Source: Bacteroides mediterraneensis
GTDB lineage: Bacteria; Bacteroidota; Bacteroidia; Bacteroidales; Bacteroidaceae
Reading direction: 5' to 3'
Assembly (NCBI RefSeq): GCF_900128455.1
Contig: NZ_LT635783.1
Span: forward strand, 214,981 to 278,980
Length of the DNA stretch: 64,000 nt
Numbering within the stretch: the first letter of the stretch is position 1; every line of letters begins with the position of its first letter. The notes below the pieces were generated by a model, which was not told the DNA's origin, searched no databases, and worked only from the letters and a program-made list of their open reading frames with translations. Shown one piece after another: positions 7,933-17,063 of the stretch. The position numbers were made by a program, and so were the translations under genes.

Positions 7933-10261
7933 CCTGTATCCTCCTTTCTTTTTTTGCCTGTTCTATGATACTTTGCCCCATGCGGACAACCGCATCGACA
8001 GCCCGGCTGATTTCATCTTCCGTACTGCCGCCTTCCTTGTGTAACAGCCCGTGCAGTTTCCAAAGTGGCTTGTCAGCCCGGATCACGCTCCATGAGCTGC
8101 GCAGATGGTGTACCCATTCGTCCAGAGCCTTGAGGTCTTTCATCATGCCGGCCTGTTTCACTCCCTGCATTTCTTTTTCCGTAGCTTGGGTCAGTGTATC
8201 CAGCATTTCCTCCTTGTTGCCGTATGCCAGCAGGGGGGATAAGTCCGGTGAGTATTCCTGTTCCTTTATACCGATACATTTCTCGGATATTTGCAGCAGG
8301 TCTGGCAATGAGAATGGCTTGAAGAGGCAGCCCGAAAAACCGAAGTCAAGCAGGCTCTGTTCATCACAATTGCCCCAGGCCGTAGTGACGATTACCGGAA
8401 TGGTCTGTGAGTTGCCCACATTCGACGAGCGCAACAGTTTCAGCACGTCATATCCGTTTGTTTCAGGCATTCGCAGGTCTGTTATCAGTAAATCATAATG
8501 CCGTTCCCGTATGGCTTCCATCAGGTCCGATGTATTGGCACATGTGTCACAGCGTATATTGCAGCTGCCATACATCTCTTTGGTCATGGCCAGTGTCATT
8601 TCATCATTGTCCAGAACCAGAACGGAGTAAAAAGCCGCATGGCGTCTGGCTGAAATTCCGGCCTTGCGCTTTTCTATCTCTATGATATTGTCGGCAAGAG
8701 GCATCGGCAATTTTACGGTAAACCGGCTGCCTTTGCCTTCCTCGCTTTCTACATCTACTGTTCCTCCCAGCAGGGTGACTGTGTTCTTGACTATCGGAAG
8801 TCCCAGTCCGAAACCGTCTTTGACGGCAGCATTCGGCAGGCGTTCAAAAGGTTCAAATATCTTTTCCTTCTGTTCATGGCTCATTCCTGTGCCTGTATCC
8901 TGCACGGTCAGTACAAGTTTCCCGGCTTCATAAGCCATGTCCAGTCCTACCGTACCGCTTTCCGTAAACTTGATGGCATTGCTCAGCAGATTGTTGCCGA
9001 TCTGTACCAGCCGGTTGCGGTCACCCATCAGAATGATGTCGCTGCATCCGGTAATGCGCAGGGTCAGGTCCTTGGCTTCAGCTCGCGGTTCAAATTCTGT
9101 CTGGAGTATTTCTGCCACGTTTCTCAGGCGGAAGGGGACAGCGTTTGCCTGTTCTTTCCCGCTGTCAAGCCGGAAAAAGTTCAGCAGGGTATTCAGCATA
9201 TCCGTCATTCTACCTGCCGCCTGCCTTATGTTTTGGGTATATTCTATTCTTTTGTTCTCATTTTCAGTCTGTGCCAAAAGTTCCCCGTAACCGTTGATGG
9301 CAGTCAGCGGTGTGCGGAGTTCATGCGTGACGGTCAGCATGATTTTCCGGCGGGCGGTAAGCAGTTGTTTGTTCTGTTCCACCGTCTTTTGCAGTTTGTC
9401 TATCAGTTCATTTGTCTCTTTCTTATACTGACTGATACGTTTCACGTTTCGATGGATGATAAAATACGAGAGCAGCAGCAGTAATGCTACAACTGCCGTC
9501 AGTCCGCCTACTTGCACCGACGATTGCCTGCGTATGGCGGCTAACTCTGTTTCTTGCTGTTGCAGGTCTGTCCGTATTCTCGCATCCATTTTCTTAATCA
9601 TTCCTTGCAACTGGCAGTTCAGTTTCCTGTTTCTTACAGAAAGGCTGTCGGTGTATTGGCTCAACCTCTCGCTTTGTTCTTTCTGGCGGGCTATCACGTC
9701 ACTGTTCAGCGTATTGAGCATGGAAGTCGTAACAGTCGGTTTCGCTTCTTCCTTTTTTCCGAACAGTCCTAAGAAGCCTGTCCGTTTTCTTTTTGGGGGC
9801 TCTTCCTGCGAACTCTTGCGGGCTATTACTGGAACCCGTCGGGCTATTTTGTCTTTTATTTCTTCCTGTTCGTTGAGTACCAGCATGATTTTATTCAGCA
9901 GATTTTCCTTTTCAGCCAGCAGCCGGCAGACGCTGTCTATACGTTCGCTGCGATAGCTGGACTTGAACAGGCTGAGCAGACTGTCCACCTCCAGACGCTT
10001 CTTATGGTATATATTCATATCTTCCTCATTCCAGTCCAGCACGGTCTCACCAATAAGGGATAAATCCACCATTTTAACATATACCTCGTGTATGTCCTTG
10101 CGTAAACATCTTATCTTTTGGCTTGTAATCTCTAATTCCTGTCGTCTGTGCTGTTCGTTGAGCCAAATATAGACGATGCCGAAAATGACGAATAGTATCA
10201 GCACATATCCCGCCGCTATCTTGGTGCGCAGGTGCCTGGTTGCTATTGTTTTCTGTTTCAT
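7913..10261 (-). CDS. rteA: RteA hybrid sensor histidine kinase
   Basis: 782 residues. Membrane helix about 15-34, a periplasmic segment with coiled-coil character, a second helix about 250-270, then HisKA with HELRTPL (His313), HATPase with NLLSNAIKF, DTGTGMS and GFGLGL boxes, a receiver domain with acceptor Asp595 (DLLITDLRMP) and a C-terminal HPt domain with probable His719 (HHLRSSW). It is the sensor for RteB, and the cognate regulator gene overlaps its 3' end. In CTnDOT the operon begins with tetQ. Here the gene upstream, 136 bases away and on the same strand, is the last gene of a fimbrial cluster, so rteAB may be read from the fimbrial promoter, from its own, or both. Confidence 0.93.
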   Translation of the reverse strand: MKQKTIATRHLRTKIAAGYVLILFVIFGIVYIWLNEQHRRQELEITSQKIRCLRKDIHEVYVKMVDLSLIGETVLDWNEEDMNIYHKKRLEVDSLLSLFKSSYRSERIDSVCRLLAEKENLLNKIMLVLNEQEEIKDKIARRVPVIARKSSQEEPPKRKRTGFLGLFGKKEEAKPTVTTSMLNTLNSDVIARQKEQSERLSQYTDSLSVRNRKLNCQLQGMIKKMDARIRTDLQQQETELAAIRRQSSVQVGGLTAVVALLLLLSYFIIHRNVKRISQYKKETNELIDKLQKTVEQNKQLLTARRKIMLTVTHELRTPLTAINGYGELLAQTENENKRIEYTQNIRQAAGRMTDMLNTLLNFFRLDSGKEQANAVPFRLRNVAEILQTEFEPRAEAKDLTLRITGCSDIILMGDRNRLVQIGNNLLSNAIKFTESGTVGLDMAYEAGKLVLTVQDTGTGMSHEQKEKIFEPFERLPNAAVKDGFGLGLPIVKNTVTLLGGTVDVESEEGKGSRFTVKLPMPLADNIIEIEKRKAGISARRHAAFYSVLVLDNDEMTLAMTKEMYGSCNIRCDTCANTSDLMEAIRERHYDLLITDLRMPETNGYDVLKLLRSSNVGNSQTIPVIVTTAWGNCDEQSLLDFGFSGCLFKPFSLPDLLQISEKCIGIKEQEYSPDLSPLLAYGNKEEMLDTLTQATEKEMQGVKQAGMMKDLKALDEWVHHLRSSWSVIRADKPLWKLHGLLHKEGGSTEDEISRAVDAVVRMGQSIIEQAKKERRIQDEGFCG

Positions 10262-10302
10262 GCGGTTTACCTCATTTTGTTTATAGTTTCTCCTATGAAA
10301 AT

Positions 10303-10333
10303 GCAGCCCACTGACCTTGCGGTAGCGGGCTGC
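10303..10333 (-). promoter_or_regulatory. Hairpin between the surface-protein gene and rteA
   Basis: A 7-bp GC-rich inverted repeat (GCAGCCC at 10303-10309, GGGCTGC at 10327-10333) lies 42-72 bases before the rteA start. On the minus strand it is followed only by ATTTTC, so it is a weak terminator at best. It may partly insulate rteAB from the fimbrial transcript or act as a leader element. Confidence 0.4.
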
Positions 10334-10397
10334 GGTGTCTGTATGATGTTACCGGGCACAAATGCTCCCGCCCGGAATGGGAGTTCTTAATACTTTG

Positions 10398-12086
10398 TTA
10401 CGGTCTTGCCACATTGACAGACATGACGCTTGCTTGCGAAGCATCATTCTGCCCCTTCACATACGCACGGAAAGACTTCACCTTTACTTGGACTCCATCG
10501 GTTATCGGATAGATGTTGCCGTTCTTCAGGAAGTAGCCCGCGTTGGGTATAACCTCACTCATTGTACCTACCATGAAGTTGTCTGTCGCAGGGGTGGTTA
10601 CCAGTTCCACGCCTGCGGCACTTTCGGCGCTGAAGGTGATGTCGCCTGTACCGGATGTTTGATAGAACAGCGGCTTGCCGGCTTCAAAATCAGTTTCTAC
10701 GAGGGTAATCTCGTTGCTTCCCAACTTCTCGACCTGATAGTAAGTAACCTGACCGCCAGCTACAGAAGTAGGAACGAACGGCAGACAGATGGTTCCATAT
10801 TGGGAGTTATCTGACAGGGCACGGACATAAGTAACCTTTTTGCTTTTCAACTTGAGTTGGTAACCTGCATACTCGCTAATACCCTCATCGTCAGTCAGCG
10901 TTATTTCGCCCAAAACAAGATTTCCCGAACCTTCCAATTCCTTTGCATTTTCGAACGTACCTTCCAATACCAGTTCTCCGTTTACAACCAACTGGTTGGC
11001 ATCGGCAGTCAAAGTCTTATCTTCCGGAATCGTCAGGGTGCTGCCCTCCGGGATGGTGACCACCGCGCCGCTGGGGATGGTGATATTCTCTTTCAGGGTA
11101 TAGTTGCCGCCCACGGCGCTGGGCTGGTTGCTCTGGCCGTAGATCAGCCAGCTGCCGTTGCCGGTGGGGGCCAGCGGTTTTTCAATGAAAGAATTATCAT
11201 GCAATATCACACTGTTGGCCAGCAGGGTGGAGTTGTCCCCGACGGTCACAGCCCCTGCGCTGCCAAAGAAGTTCAGGACGTAAATGCCGCCCGCCCTGTC
11301 CGCCGATTCGCTCCGGGCGGTGAGGGAGCCGCCGCCGGATATGGTCACCGAAGGGGAAGAGGAATCAATATAAAGGCCATAACTTGCATTCCCAGATCCG
11401 CCGGTGGCGGTCACGGCGGCGCTGCCCACGGTGACAGGCCCTCTCGCAGAGATGCCATAACTGCTGCCACTGGTGTCACCGCCGGTGGCGGTCAGCGTCC
11501 CGCTCTGCACCGTAACCGCGGCACCGTATACATAGAGACCTTCCGAATTATAATTTCCGCTAACATTGCCGCCGATGGCGGTGACGATGCCGCTTTGCTG
11601 GGTGAATGATCCCGTGACAAAGATACCATAACTGCTGCCTGAGCTTGTCTCAGCGCCCTGCGCGGTCAGGCTGCCGCCTTGGATGGTCAGGTTCCCAGAC
11701 ACACGGATGCTCTGGGATTCGTCGTTTGGATCCTGAACGCCCGTGACGGTGCTGCTGCCCTCCAGCACGATGGTCAGGTCACCCTCTGCGTAGATGCCCG
11801 CTCCGACATGACCGGTGGTATTCGTGCCGTTGATGGTGGCGTCCTTCAGGGTCAGGGTGCCGTTGCCGTCGTAGTAGACATTGTAGTTGTCTGCGCTGGC
11901 CTCGGTCAGGGTGCCGTCGGCGTTGGTCGTCCAGTAGCCGCCGTTCAGCACATCAGTGCCGCCCACGGTGAGGGTGGTGGGATTGCCCGCCCATGTCTGT
12001 CCGGCACCGAATAAGCCGAGCAACGCTGTCAGCAGACAAAGGAGGCGCAGCCGGCTCTTATCGTATAGTTTGTTTCTTGTCTTCAT
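10398..12086 (-). CDS. Secreted repeat-rich (beta-helix-like) surface protein of the fimbrial cluster
   Basis: 562 residues with a signal peptide (LRLLCLLTALLGLFGAGQTWAG). Residues about 35-330 are Gly/Ser/Thr-rich strands with recurring motifs such as SSGSSYGI, VTATGG, LTIQGG and YGLYI, as in right-handed beta-helix or Cthe_2159-like carbohydrate-binding folds. Residues about 330-400 are hydrophobic repeat strands (IPSGAVVTIPEG, LTIPEDKTL). The final ~160 residues (YGTICLPFVP ... FRAYVKG) look like a C-terminal domain common on Bacteroidetes surface proteins. The DNA for the middle part (about 11000-12000) is visibly more GC-rich than that for the C-terminus and its neighbours, suggesting a chimeric gene. 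As the last gene of the fimbrial operon it could be a tip adhesin, but that is inference. Confidence 0.7.
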   Translation of the reverse strand: MKTRNKLYDKSRLRLLCLLTALLGLFGAGQTWAGNPTTLTVGGTDVLNGGYWTTNADGTLTEASADNYNVYYDGNGTLTLKDATINGTNTTGHVGAGIYAEGDLTIVLEGSSTVTGVQDPNDESQSIRVSGNLTIQGGSLTAQGAETSSGSSYGIFVTGSFTQQSGIVTAIGGNVSGNYNSEGLYVYGAAVTVQSGTLTATGGDTSGSSYGISARGPVTVGSAAVTATGGSGNASYGLYIDSSSPSVTISGGGSLTARSESADRAGGIYVLNFFGSAGAVTVGDNSTLLANSVILHDNSFIEKPLAPTGNGSWLIYGQSNQPSAVGGNYTLKENITIPSGAVVTIPEGSTLTIPEDKTLTADANQLVVNGELVLEGTFENAKELEGSGNLVLGEITLTDDEGISEYAGYQLKLKSKKVTYVRALSDNSQYGTICLPFVPTSVAGGQVTYYQVEKLGSNEITLVETDFEAGKPLFYQTSGTGDITFSAESAAGVELVTTPATDNFMVGTMSEVIPNAGYFLKNGNIYPITDGVQVKVKSFRAYVKGQNDASQASVMSVNVARP

Positions 12087-12128
12087 TTTGTTATTCCGTT
12101 TATTTTATGGTCTGAATTTTATTGTATG

Positions 12129-13136
12129 TCAATCGGCAAGGATATACTCGCCATCGTCAGGTGTCAGTCCGTCCGTCGAAGTCTGGATGCTGAATGAAAG
12201 GGCTGCGTCTGCCGTGCCGCTTTCCGTCCAGCCGCCGGTACCCCAGTCGCCAACCGTAACGCTGTTGATGGTGGCACCATTCTTACCTACGGTCACGTTG
12301 AAGGTATAGGCTTTGCCCGATTCCAAACCGGTAGTCAGTTGCTCGTTGGCCTTGACGGTAAGCGAAGTGCCGCCCTGAATGTTCAGCTGGACAAACGTAT
12401 CATTAGTAGCATACTTGCCCGGCAGCAGGACGGCGGTGAAGCTGTGTTTGGCTTCTGCCGAAGTGTCCTCGCTGAATAGTCCGGTTACTGTCGTTCCATT
12501 GCCGGCAACGGTCAGTCTCTTTCCATCTACTGTAGTCGTTGTGGTAGGTACCGTGAATGTAGGAGCCTGGAATGTAGGTTTCACCGTTTCGTACTGGTCA
12601 CCGTAACCGCTTATCTTCACGGTAACCTTGGTCAGGTGGTGCTTGAATGTCAGGTTCAGCGCGTCGCTCTTACTTTGTGACGCTGCCGCCGTCATATAGT
12701 CCGCACGGCCTATGTAATTGGTTTCAGTTGGATTGCTGCTGCTCTGGTCGGCCGGGAGTTCAAACTGCGTGTAGGAGTCCGTTTTCCCTTCCACGACGGG
12801 ATAATAGGCTTCAAAGGTGTTTTCGACATCGTCAGACCAGACTATGTAGTCTGTTCCTTCAGGCACCCATGTGCTGCCGTTGTATTTGTAAACCGCCTTG
12901 TCCTTGCCTGTTATCGCTTCTGGCGAGGTGTTTGTTACCGAAATCTGGTCGTTCTCGTCCCATGCGTTGCCTGTTCCTGCCGTGTTCACACGGGTCTGCA
13001 GAGCCTCGATGCCTGCACGGATGTGTACGGCCATCGGGTCGTTGGCATAGTCGGAAGAGATGAAATCATCTTCACTTTGGCAGCCTGCCAACACCAGTGC
13101 GAGGGCGGCAGCCGGAATATATTTTGCTATTTTCAT
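12129..13136 (-). CDS. Fimbrillin-family lipoprotein (FimA/Mfa type)
   Basis: 335 residues. The lipoprotein signal ALALVLAGC is followed by QSEDD. Fimbrillin hallmarks follow: an early strand HIRAGIEALQTRV, then DENDQISVTNTSPEA, FKHHLTKVTVKISGYG in the middle, and a C-terminal AYTFNVTVGKNGATINSVTVGDWGTGGW. These proteins are exported as lipoproteins, cleaved by an Arg-specific protease and polymerised by donor-strand exchange. The R in LQTRVNTAG is a plausible cleavage site. It sits between two other surface-protein genes with gaps of 42 and 30 bases on one strand. Whether it is a shaft or accessory subunit cannot be told from sequence. Confidence 0.85.
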   Translation of the reverse strand: MKIAKYIPAAALALVLAGCQSEDDFISSDYANDPMAVHIRAGIEALQTRVNTAGTGNAWDENDQISVTNTSPEAITGKDKAVYKYNGSTWVPEGTDYIVWSDDVENTFEAYYPVVEGKTDSYTQFELPADQSSSNPTETNYIGRADYMTAAASQSKSDALNLTFKHHLTKVTVKISGYGDQYETVKPTFQAPTFTVPTTTTTVDGKRLTVAGNGTTVTGLFSEDTSAEAKHSFTAVLLPGKYATNDTFVQLNIQGGTSLTVKANEQLTTGLESGKAYTFNVTVGKNGATINSVTVGDWGTGGWTESGTADAALSFSIQTSTDGLTPDDGEYILAD

Positions 13137-13166
13137 TCTTGTTATGTTTATGAACGTTGTTTACTT

Positions 13167-14069
13167 TTATTCTGTTACTAAGTCGCCGCCTTGCTGTTCG
13201 TTATCCCATGACTCGGCAGAAATGGTGCCCGTCGTCACTTTGTCGCGGCCTACGGTAAGATTCAGCGTATATTGTTCACCACTGGCAAACGTAAGGCCTT
13301 TGTTGGATGTGAATGTATATACCTTTCCGTTGTTGTCGGTGATTTCCACCTTCAGGCTCTGAGCGAAGGTCTGCGGTACGAGGATGCACTCGTATTGCTC
13401 GTTTGGCGTTGCAGCATACATGGTGATGGTCTGTCCGCTGTTGGTAGTGTTACCGGTTGTTCCGTCAGTCAGATTCACGGTAGTGGCCGTGGCGCAGTTG
13501 GAGAGCCTTACCGATGTGAAGATCAGTCCTTCTTCAAGCTCAGAGCCCTTTGTCAGTGTCACGTTCAGCTTGGACAGTGCATGTTGGAAGTTGATGTCGA
13601 GTGCCGTTCCGGGTGTGGCGGTTTGCTGTCCGGTCCAAAGCAGGTCGGAAGCCTTGACGTTGCTCTCATCGCTGTTCTGGTCGGTCTGTACCGCAAAGGC
13701 ATAGTTTGCAGCATCACTCACTGTTCCTGTATAGGGCAGATAAGCGTAATAGGTAACTGTTGCATCATTGCTTTTCCACAGGAGTTGTTCGCCCTGAATT
13801 GTCCAGCCACTTTCATATCTCACTTCCCGGTTCGTGCAGTTGTAGCGTTCGTCGCTGTTGGTGCCTTCCGTTGTCAGATAAAGTCCGAAACTTCCTTCGG
13901 TCAATGCTCCCTGTTCATAACCGGCACGGGTTGCCATCGGGCCTACGTTCACATTCAGTCCGATAGGCGTGTCGGCATAGTCGGGCGTGTTGAGCACGTC
14001 GCTGTCGTTGGAGCAGGCTGCCAAAAGGGTGGCCAGCGCTGCTGTTGCCAAAATGTTTGCTTTTTTCAT
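13167..14069 (-). CDS. Fimbrillin-family lipoprotein
   Basis: 300 residues; lipoprotein signal ATLLAACSNDSD. The N-terminal VNVGPMATRAGYEQGALTEG places an Arg at the position expected for gingipain-like processing. The fold markers FQHALSKLNVTL and the C-terminal YTLNLTVGRDKVTTGTISAESWDNEQ match other fimbrillins here. It is separated by 83 bases from the gene before it and 30 from the gene after, all on the minus strand. It is likely a pilus structural subunit; which one is unknown. Confidence 0.85.
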   Translation of the reverse strand: MKKANILATAALATLLAACSNDSDVLNTPDYADTPIGLNVNVGPMATRAGYEQGALTEGSFGLYLTTEGTNSDERYNCTNREVRYESGWTIQGEQLLWKSNDATVTYYAYLPYTGTVSDAANYAFAVQTDQNSDESNVKASDLLWTGQQTATPGTALDINFQHALSKLNVTLTKGSELEEGLIFTSVRLSNCATATTVNLTDGTTGNTTNSGQTITMYAATPNEQYECILVPQTFAQSLKVEITDNNGKVYTFTSNKGLTFASGEQYTLNLTVGRDKVTTGTISAESWDNEQQGGDLVTE

Positions 14070-14152
14070 TTGAACTATTTTCTGTTAAGTTGTTAATTAT
14101 TTATCTTTCAAAGATTCCTTTTTCGGATGGAACCGGAATCCCGTCCGACGGT

Positions 14153-16072
14153 TTATTTTTCCTCCAATGTCGGCAGCGCTCCGTTGAGTACGTACTTCCA
14201 GCTTTCAGAATTCAATGCGGTGTTCATGGCATCCACAGCCGTCTGCCAAGTAGTCGGGCCGTCCACCTGAGTGGTTTCGCCAGTGCCCGCCTGATTATAG
14301 CCTATGCCTTGTTCCTGACCGTTGTCTCCCCAGTAGCAGGCGGTGATGATACCGCCACCAAACATGGAGTCCTTGAAGTTCTGTCCCGCCACGCCGCCTG
14401 TGGCTCCGTCCGGGCCGCTGACAGTCCCATTGGCATGGTAGCAGGCGGTCAGGGTGCCATTAAAGTTGTCTCCCGTTACGCCGCCTACACAACAAGAGCC
14501 GGTTCCAGTGCCTGTACCGGTCACGTTGCCCGTGGCATAGCAGGCGGTGAGAATGCTGCCGGTTCCGTTAAGTCCCACCACGCCGCCAGCGAAGGTGTTG
14601 ATTGTGGAGGCTCTTTCAAAGGTCACGTTTCCTGTGGCATAGCAGGCTGTCAGGGTGGCACTATTATCCGTTTTACCTGCCACGCCGCCGACTTCGCCCG
14701 TTCCCTTCACTGTGGCCGAGGAGCCGCATAGGGTGATGGAACCGCCAAATTGCTGGCCCACCACGCCGCCTGCGGTATGGCGACTGCTGACACTGCCCGA
14801 CACCGAGCAGTTTTCAATGTTGCCATCGCTATTACCCGCTACGCCGCCAACACAGCCATACTGGTTATCGCTTTCTATCTGTACGTCCTTCAGCACCACA
14901 TTCTTCACCGTGCCGCCGGAGCCGATGCGTCCGAACAGGCCCGCATATTCGTTACTTCCCGTAACGGTCAGCCCCGTGATGGTATAGTTGCCACCGTCGA
15001 AGGTGCCGGTGTATCGGTTATAGTAGTCTCCTATCGGCGTCCAGTCGATGTCCGAGAGGTCGATGTCATTGTCGAGGGTGATGTTGATGTCGGTATCACC
15101 GCTGTTCACCACATCTGCCGCTACCTTCAGTCCTTCACCGCTGTAAATGGTGATGGTTTTGGTATTGGAATCGTATGAGTAGGCTTCGTTCGCTTCTGCG
15201 CCATCAATGGAAGTACCGTTTTCCCAGTCGGACACGCTGATGCCCGCATCGTCCAGTTCGATCCTGTCGTGTCCCAGCACAAGGTTCACCGTAGTGTATC
15301 TGCCCGGTTGCAGGTCTATGCCTGAAGGGTGGGTATAGGTATATACCTTGCCGTTCTCCAGCGTGACGTTGATGGTGCGGAACCCGCTCTGCCCGGGAAT
15401 CATGATGCCGGCATAGCTGGCGGATGTGCCCGTGAAGGGAATCACCACAAGGTTTTGACCGGCTGCCGGGGTTACCTCGACAGGATTCTCTAAATAATTC
15501 ACGGTGGCTTCGGTGCATGCGGTTGCCGTTACCGAAGCCACTTCGGGTGCGGTTGTCCACTCGTTGCGGAACGAAAGGTTTACCACGAGCTTGGCCATTA
15601 CATGCTCAAACTCCAGCTTCACGGCAGAACCGGTGGGCTTGGCCGTGGTCCTCGCCACCAGCAGGTCGCTCGCGGTCTGGTTATTGAAGTCCAGCGTATA
15701 GGGGTCGGCATCGTAATCGGTAGCTCCGTTGCGCTCGGGATAGATGCCGAGGAAATAGTGGTCGGACGTATTGTCGGCCCAAAGCATCTGCGGCTCGGCG
15801 GTCCATGTGCCGTCACCGCCTAATGTATTGATGGAGTTGTCCACCACAAGCCGCTGCATGTCGTTGTCGGCTCCCAGCCAGGCATAGACACTGATGCGGT
15901 CATTCGTCTCGAAGGTGGTCGAGTTGCCGCTATGGGCCACACGGGTCATGGCTCCCACGGATGCCGTTACCCTTATCTGTCCAAGGTCTTGCGGTGGCAG
16001 TACATCGCTGTCGGTGCTGCACGCAGCCAACAGGATAGCGGTTGTTGCCAATAATAGATTCTTTATATTCAT
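14153..16072 (-). CDS. Fimbrillin fused to GLUG-repeat domain (lipoprotein)
   Basis: 639 residues, about twice the usual fimbrillin length. Lipoprotein signal TTAILLAACSTDSD. Residues 25-295 form a fimbrillin domain closely resembling the next gene upstream (shared DRISVYAWLGA, GDGTWTA-PQMLWA, HYFLGIYP, YTTVNLVLG-DRI). Residues about 300-620 hold GLUG-type repeats beginning TITIYSGEGLKVAADVV, with recurring GGVVGxxxxGSI-xxCYATGNV units, as in adhesin-like proteins. The C-terminal extension argues for a tip or adhesive subunit rather than a shaft subunit. Both parts are in one frame with no sign of a frameshift. Confidence 0.85.
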   Translation of the reverse strand: MNIKNLLLATTAILLAACSTDSDVLPPQDLGQIRVTASVGAMTRVAHSGNSTTFETNDRISVYAWLGADNDMQRLVVDNSINTLGGDGTWTAEPQMLWADNTSDHYFLGIYPERNGATDYDADPYTLDFNNQTASDLLVARTTAKPTGSAVKLEFEHVMAKLVVNLSFRNEWTTAPEVASVTATACTEATVNYLENPVEVTPAAGQNLVVIPFTGTSASYAGIMIPGQSGFRTINVTLENGKVYTYTHPSGIDLQPGRYTTVNLVLGHDRIELDDAGISVSDWENGTSIDGAEANEAYSYDSNTKTITIYSGEGLKVAADVVNSGDTDINITLDNDIDLSDIDWTPIGDYYNRYTGTFDGGNYTITGLTVTGSNEYAGLFGRIGSGGTVKNVVLKDVQIESDNQYGCVGGVAGNSDGNIENCSVSGSVSSRHTAGGVVGQQFGGSITLCGSSATVKGTGEVGGVAGKTDNSATLTACYATGNVTFERASTINTFAGGVVGLNGTGSILTACYATGNVTGTGTGTGSCCVGGVTGDNFNGTLTACYHANGTVSGPDGATGGVAGQNFKDSMFGGGIITACYWGDNGQEQGIGYNQAGTGETTQVDGPTTWQTAVDAMNTALNSESWKYVLNGALPTLEEK

Positions 16073-16119
16073 ACGTTTGCTGTTTTAATCAGTTATAAAT
16101 ATATAGTCAGCACAGCGGT

Positions 16120-17037
16120 TTACGCACCCGGAAAAAATATGTTACCGCCATAGTCGCCTTCGAGCGGAGCCCAGTCGGTGATGGTGATGTCTTTGTCGAG
16201 TGTGATTCCGTCGCGTCCCAATGTCAGGTTGACGGTGGTGTACTTGCCTGTTTCCAACGGGATGGAAACCCCTACGTTATAGACGTATGGCTCGTCAATG
16301 TCTTTTACCTTGATCTGTATTTCAATTAAATTGCTGTTAGGAATCATGATACCGGCATAGCTGCAAGCGTAGTTGGGTGCCGGTGTTTCCAAAGCCGGGA
16401 TGTCTATCGCCTTATTGTCGCCCTGTGGCGTAATCTCTCCGGAGAGGAAATTGACGCTTGCCTCAGTCTTGGCAACGGCTGTGACCGATTCCACGACCGG
16501 TGTTTCAGCCCACTGGCTGCGGAAGTTCAGGTTCACTATCAGTTTCGACATCAGGTGATTGAATGTCAGCGTCACGGGTGTGTTCGTGGGCGTGATGCCC
16601 TTGTTCTCAGTGCCGGTGTTAAGGGCATAAAGCAGGTCGCTTGCCTCCTGGTCTTCGGGGGTCAGCACAAAGTTCATGGCCTGAAGGTCGCTAACCTCCT
16701 GCACCGGATAAATGCCCAGAAAGTAATGCGCCGAACTGCTGTTTGCCCACAGCATTTGCGGGCTGGCCGTCCATGTGCCGTCGTCACCTAAGGTATTGAC
16801 GGAATTGTTCACCACAAGCTGCTGTGCATCGTCGGCTGCACCCAACCAGGCATAGACGCTGATACGGTCGCCCGTCTCAAACACCGATTCGTCGCCGTCG
16901 GTTGTCACACGGGTCATCTGCCCGATGGAGGCATCCACCCGGATCTCTTTTGCCGGAGCATAGCCGGGTTCATGGTCGTTCGTGCATGCCGCCAGTACAA
17001 GGAGTGCGGCTGCAACGGATAACATTTTCTTCATCAT
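16120..17037 (-). CDS. Fimbrillin-family lipoprotein
   Basis: 305 residues; signal and lipobox AALLVLAACTNDHE. Probable processing site near IGQMTRV. Core motifs DRISVYAWLGAADDAQQLVVNNSVNTL, FNHLMSKLIVNLNF and GKYTTVNLTLGRDGITLDKDITITDW. It is a paralogue of the N-terminal half of the downstream GLUG fusion, suggesting tandem duplication. It is the first fimbrillin after the anchor gene and lacks adhesive extensions, so it is my best guess for the main shaft subunit. Confidence 0.85.
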   Translation of the reverse strand: MMKKMLSVAAALLVLAACTNDHEPGYAPAKEIRVDASIGQMTRVTTDGDESVFETGDRISVYAWLGAADDAQQLVVNNSVNTLGDDGTWTASPQMLWANSSSAHYFLGIYPVQEVSDLQAMNFVLTPEDQEASDLLYALNTGTENKGITPTNTPVTLTFNHLMSKLIVNLNFRSQWAETPVVESVTAVAKTEASVNFLSGEITPQGDNKAIDIPALETPAPNYACSYAGIMIPNSNLIEIQIKVKDIDEPYVYNVGVSIPLETGKYTTVNLTLGRDGITLDKDITITDWAPLEGDYGGNIFFPGA

Positions 17038-17063
17038 AACTCTATCTCTATTTTATTTGTTAA

